A stretch of DNA of 9,959 bases from Clostridiales bacterium (GTDB lineage Bacteria; Bacillota; Clostridia; Peptostreptococcales; Anaerovoracaceae), in assembly GCA_012799165.1 (NCBI GenBank), contig JAAZLU010000252.1, positions 1-9,959 on the forward strand, in the 5' to 3' direction. This document shows positions 7,062-9,959 of this stretch, in pieces; the stretch's first letter is position 1; every line of letters starts with the position of its first letter. The translations under genes were made by a program, and so were the position numbers. A model generated the notes under the pieces. That model searched no databases, was not told the DNA's origin, and worked only from the letters and a program-made list of their open reading frames with translations.

Positions 7062-9125
7062 ATGCCTAGGAAATTCAGTCTGCAGAATACGAGAAACATC
7101 GGCATCATGGCTCACATAGACGCCGGAAAGACTACTACGACCGAGCGCATATTGTTCTACACGGGCAGGACTCACAAGATGGGCGAAACCCATGAGGGCG
7201 CGGCAGTCATGGATTGGATGACTCAGGAGCAGGAAAGAGGCATAACCATAACTTCCGCTGCCACGACTGCTCAATGGAAAGATAAAAGAATCAACATAAT
7301 AGATACGCCGGGCCACGTCGACTTTACGGTCGAAGTGGAGCGCTCGCTGAGAGTGCTGGACGGTGCTGTTACTGTTCTTTGTGCCAAGGGCGGAGTTGAA
7401 CCCCAGTCGGAGACGGTCTGGAGACAGGCGGAGAAGTACAGGGTGCCGAGGATTATATTCGTCAACAAGATGGATATTACGGGCGCAGACTTCTATAGAG
7501 TCGTAGACATGGTCAAACACAGGCTCAAGGCCAATGCGGTTCCCGTGCAGCTTCCCGTGGGCGTAGAAGGCAGCTTCAGAGGAGTTGTCGACCTCGTCAA
7601 GATGAAGGCCGAAATCTACGGAGACGACCTCGGTGAAGTTATAGCCGAGGAGAACATTCCCGAGGAGATGGAGGAGATCGCCGCCGAGTACAGACATATG
7701 TTGTTGGAGGCGGTCGCCGAATGCGACGAGGAGCTTTTGGAAAAATACCTCGAGACAGGAGATCTATCGGAGGAAGATATCAAGCGCGTTGTGAGGCGTG
7801 AATGCATCAAAAACCGCATTGTTCCGGTGTTCTGCGGCTCCGCGTACAAGAACAAGGGAGTTCAGCTTCTGCTGGACGGCGTGGTGGACTACCTGCCTTC
7901 TCCGCTGGATATACCGCCCATCAAGGGCATAATGCCCAGGCTAGAAAAGGAGGCCGAAAGGCTCTCGGACGATAATGCTCCGTTTTCAGCCCTCGCATTT
8001 AAGATAGTCACCGACCCCTATGTCGGAAAGCTGGCATATTTTAGAGTTTATTCGGGAACGCTCAAGACGGGTTCCTATGTTTACAACTCGACGAGGGATA
8101 AAAAGGAGCGCATGGGGCGCATACTGCTGATGCACGCCAACCACAGGGAGGAACTCGACGAGGTCTATGCAGGCGATATAGCGGCTGCGGTGGGGCTCAA
8201 GAATACCACCACGGGCGATACGCTCTGCGACGAGAAGCATCCGATTCTGCTGGAATCTATGGATTTTCCCGACCCGGTAATACAGATTGCTATCGAGCCC
8301 AAGACCAAGGCCGGTCAGGATAAGATAGGCATGGCTCTTGCAAAGCTCGCCGAGGAAGACCCAACATTCAAGACCTTTACTAACAGCGAGACGGGTCAGA
8401 CGATAATCGCGGGTATGGGAGAACTTCACCTGGAGATAATAGTCGACAGGCTGCTTCGCGAATTCAAAGTCGAGGCTAATGTCGGAAGGCCGCAGGTTTC
8501 CTACAAGGAGACTATCGGCAAGGAAGTCGTAATCGATAACAGGTATGCCAAGCAAACCGGCGGACGTGGTCAGTACAGACACGTCAAGATACGCGTCTAT
8601 CCCAGGGAGGCTGGTGCCGGATACGAGTTCGTCGACAAGATCGTGGGAGGAGCTATTCCCAGAGAATACATCCCCAAGATCGACGAGGGTATACGCGAAG
8701 CCATGGAAAGCGGTCCGATTGCGGGCTACCAGTGCGTGGATTTGGGCGTCGAGCTCATCGACGGATCTTACCACGAGGTGGACTCATCGGAGATGGCTTT
8801 CAAGATTGCCGCATCTATGGCATTCAGGCAGGCGGCGATGAGTGCGGACCCCGTTCTGCTCGAACCCGTCTTCAAGGTTGAGGTCGTCGCGCCCGAAGAA
8901 TACATGGGCGATGTAATTGGTGATCTGAGCTCGAGGAGAGGAAAGATCGAGGACACGGATATCAGAAACGGCGCCGTCACGGTGGATGCGATGGTTCCGC
9001 TGTCCGAGATGTTCGGATATGCGACGGATCTGCGCTCCAGAACCCAGGGTAGGGGCAACTATGTGATGCAGATGGATCACTTCGAGAAGCTGCCCTCAAA
9101 TCTTCTGGATAAGATAAATAAGTAA
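7062..9125 (+). CDS. fusA: Translation elongation factor G
   Basis: 687 residues. EF-G is the GTPase that drives tRNA-mRNA translocation on the ribosome and, with ribosome recycling factor, splits the ribosome. The GTPase motifs are all present: P-loop AHIDAGKT (17-24), switch I QERGITI (57-63), DTPGH (81-85) with the catalytic His, NKMD (135-138), and GSA in the GSAYKNKG segment. The domain III/IV hallmarks GMGELHLEI and [15 protein letters not shown] follow, and the C-terminal domain carries [10 protein letters not shown]. The ATG at 7062 has AAGGAGG about 6 bases upstream. In the domain IV motif GGRGQY-R-HV, an Arg stands where I remember Gly in E. coli and Bacillus; this is probably lineage variation. 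It is a normal chromosomal EF-G rather than a tetracycline-resistance relative, given the operon position. Confidence 0.98.
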   Translation: MPRKFSLQNTRNIGIMAHIDAGKTTTTERILFYTGRTHKMGETHEGAAVMDWMTQEQERGITITSAATTAQWKDKRINIIDTPGHVDFTVEVERSLRVLDGAVTVLCAKGGVEPQSETVWRQAEKYRVPRIIFVNKMDITGADFYRVVDMVKHRLKANAVPVQLPVGVEGSFRGVVDLVKMKAEIYGDDLGEVIAEENIPEEMEEIAAEYRHMLLEAVAECDEELLEKYLETGDLSEEDIKRVVRRECIKNRIVPVFCGSAYKNKGVQLLLDGVVDYLPSPLDIPPIKGIMPRLEKEAERLSDDNAPFSALAFKIVTDPYVGKLAYFRVYSGTLKTGSYVYNSTRDKKERMGRILLMHANHREELDEVYAGDIAAAVGLKNTTTGDTLCDEKHPILLESMDFPDPVIQIAIEPKTKAGQDKIGMALAKLAEEDPTFKTFTNSETGQTIIAGMGELHLEIIVDRLLREFKVEANVGRPQVSYKETIGKEVVIDNRYAKQTGGRGQYRHVKIRVYPREAGAGYEFVDKIVGGAIPREYIPKIDEGIREAMESGPIAGYQCVDLGVELIDGSYHEVDSSEMAFKIAASMAFRQAAMSADPVLLEPVFKVEVVAPEEYMGDVIGDLSSRRGKIEDTDIRNGAVTVDAMVPLSEMFGYATDLRSRTQGRGNYVMQMDHFEKLPSNLLDKINK

Positions 9126-9175
9126 CCGAAATTGCAATTTTATAAACTAATTCACGTGAAAAAGGAGAAATTGAA

Positions 9176-9959
9176 ATGGCAAAAGAGAAATTCGCAAGAA
9201 CAAAACCGCATGTTAACATCGGAACTATCGGTCACGTTGACCACGGCAAGACCACCCTGACAGCTGCCATAACTAAGGTGCTTGCTACGAGAGAGCCTTC
9301 CGAAACGAATAAAATCATAAGCTTCGATAATATCGATAAGGCTCCCGAAGAGAAGGAGAGAGGAATTACCATCAATACCTCTCACGTCGAGTACGAGACT
9401 GCGAACAGACACTATGCTCACGTAGACTGCCCGGGCCACGCCGACTATGTAAAGAACATGATCACCGGTGCTGCCCAGATGGACGGCGCTATCCTCGTAG
9501 TCGCTGCGACGGACGGACCCATGCCCCAGACCAAGGAGCACATCCTGCTCTCCCGTCAGGTAGGCGTTCCCTACATCGTCGTATTCCTCAATAAGTGCGA
9601 CATGGTCGACGACGACGAGCTGCTCGAGCTCGTAGAGATGGAAGTCAGAGAAGAGCTGGATAAGCAGGAGTTCCCCGGAGACGATACTCCGATTATAAGG
9701 GGTTCCGCTCTTATGGCTCTTGAGGATCCCAACGGAGCTTGGGCCGACAAGGTTATGGAGTTGCTCGACGCGGTTGACAGCTACATCCCCGATCCCAAGA
9801 GGCCCATCGACAAGCCCTTCCTGATGCCCGTAGAGGACGTATTCTCCATCACCGGCCGCGGCACCGTAGCCACCGGACGTGTAGAGAGAGGTGTAGTCAA
9901 GGTTTCCGACGAAGTTGAAATCGTTGGACTCAAGGAAGAGAAGAGAAAGGTCGTAGTCA
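9176..9959 (+). CDS. tuf: Elongation factor Tu, 3' end off window
   Basis: The first 261 codons of EF-Tu, the GTPase that delivers aminoacyl-tRNA to the ribosome. The P-loop GHVDHGKT (19-26), RGITI (62-66), DCPGH (84-88) with the catalytic His, NKCD (139-142) and GSAL complete the G domain. Domain 2 begins with the [17 protein letters not shown] motif. The ATG at 9176 has GGAG at 9164-9167, 8 bases upstream, and lies 50 bases after the fusA stop. Translation stays open to the right edge, so about a third of the gene is missing. It is the fourth gene of the str operon and is probably co-transcribed with fusA. Confidence 0.97.
   Translation, partial: MAKEKFARTKPHVNIGTIGHVDHGKTTLTAAITKVLATREPSETNKIISFDNIDKAPEEKERGITINTSHVEYETANRHYAHVDCPGHADYVKNMITGAAQMDGAILVVAATDGPMPQTKEHILLSRQVGVPYIVVFLNKCDMVDDDELLELVEMEVREELDKQEFPGDDTPIIRGSALMALEDPNGAWADKVMELLDAVDSYIPDPKRPIDKPFLMPVEDVFSITGRGTVATGRVERGVVKVSDEVEIVGLKEEKRKVVV

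Overview
The window looks like a chromosomal core locus from a Firmicute, probably an anaerobic clostridium-like lineage. The order rpoC - rpsL - rpsG - fusA - tuf is standard. S12 is 138 aa, the longer Gram-positive type. All genes have strong purine-rich ribosome binding sites and use many ATA (Ile) and AGA/AGG (Arg) codons at roughly 50% GC. Placement below class level is a guess. Everything reads on the + strand, and I see no mobile element, tRNA, rRNA or CRISPR.

The unusual part is the left two thirds. Positions 2-1936 are the C-terminal half of a canonical RNA polymerase beta' subunit (rpoC copy 1; its start lies off the left edge). It is followed by a second, complete rpoC (copy 2, 2157-5807). 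The overlapping halves are collinear with no net indel (constant offset of 4009 bp over 590 codons) and differ at about 72 residues by my hand count. Between the two genes lies a copy of the rpoC-rpsL spacer with its promoter-like boxes and a decayed 5' fragment of rpsL. This is the footprint of an old tandem duplication of rpoC plus the beginning of rpsL.

Copy 1 keeps a textbook active centre. Copy 2 keeps the zinc ligands and the Mg-binding NADFDGD loop. It has clustered replacements in the trigger loop (counterparts of E. coli Met932, Arg933 and His936 are Thr, Asn, Tyr), the F-loop and bridge helix, and the clamp coiled coil that binds sigma (counterparts of Arg275 and Glu295 are Ile and Lys). 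It also has a premature stop that removes the acidic tail. The frame is otherwise open for 1216 codons with many synonymous differences, so copy 2 looks like a maintained, specialised or antagonistic beta' paralogue rather than a simple pseudogene. Its function is unknown.

The right third is an ordinary str operon: rpsL (5990-6406), rpsG (6543-7013), fusA (7062-9125) and tuf (9176 to the edge). It encodes S12 and S7 of the small ribosomal subunit and the elongation factors EF-G and EF-Tu. A promoter-like pair and a leader hairpin precede rpsL, and a structured 136-nt spacer separates rpsL from rpsG. Together the locus couples transcription (beta') with translation (S12, S7, EF-G, EF-Tu).
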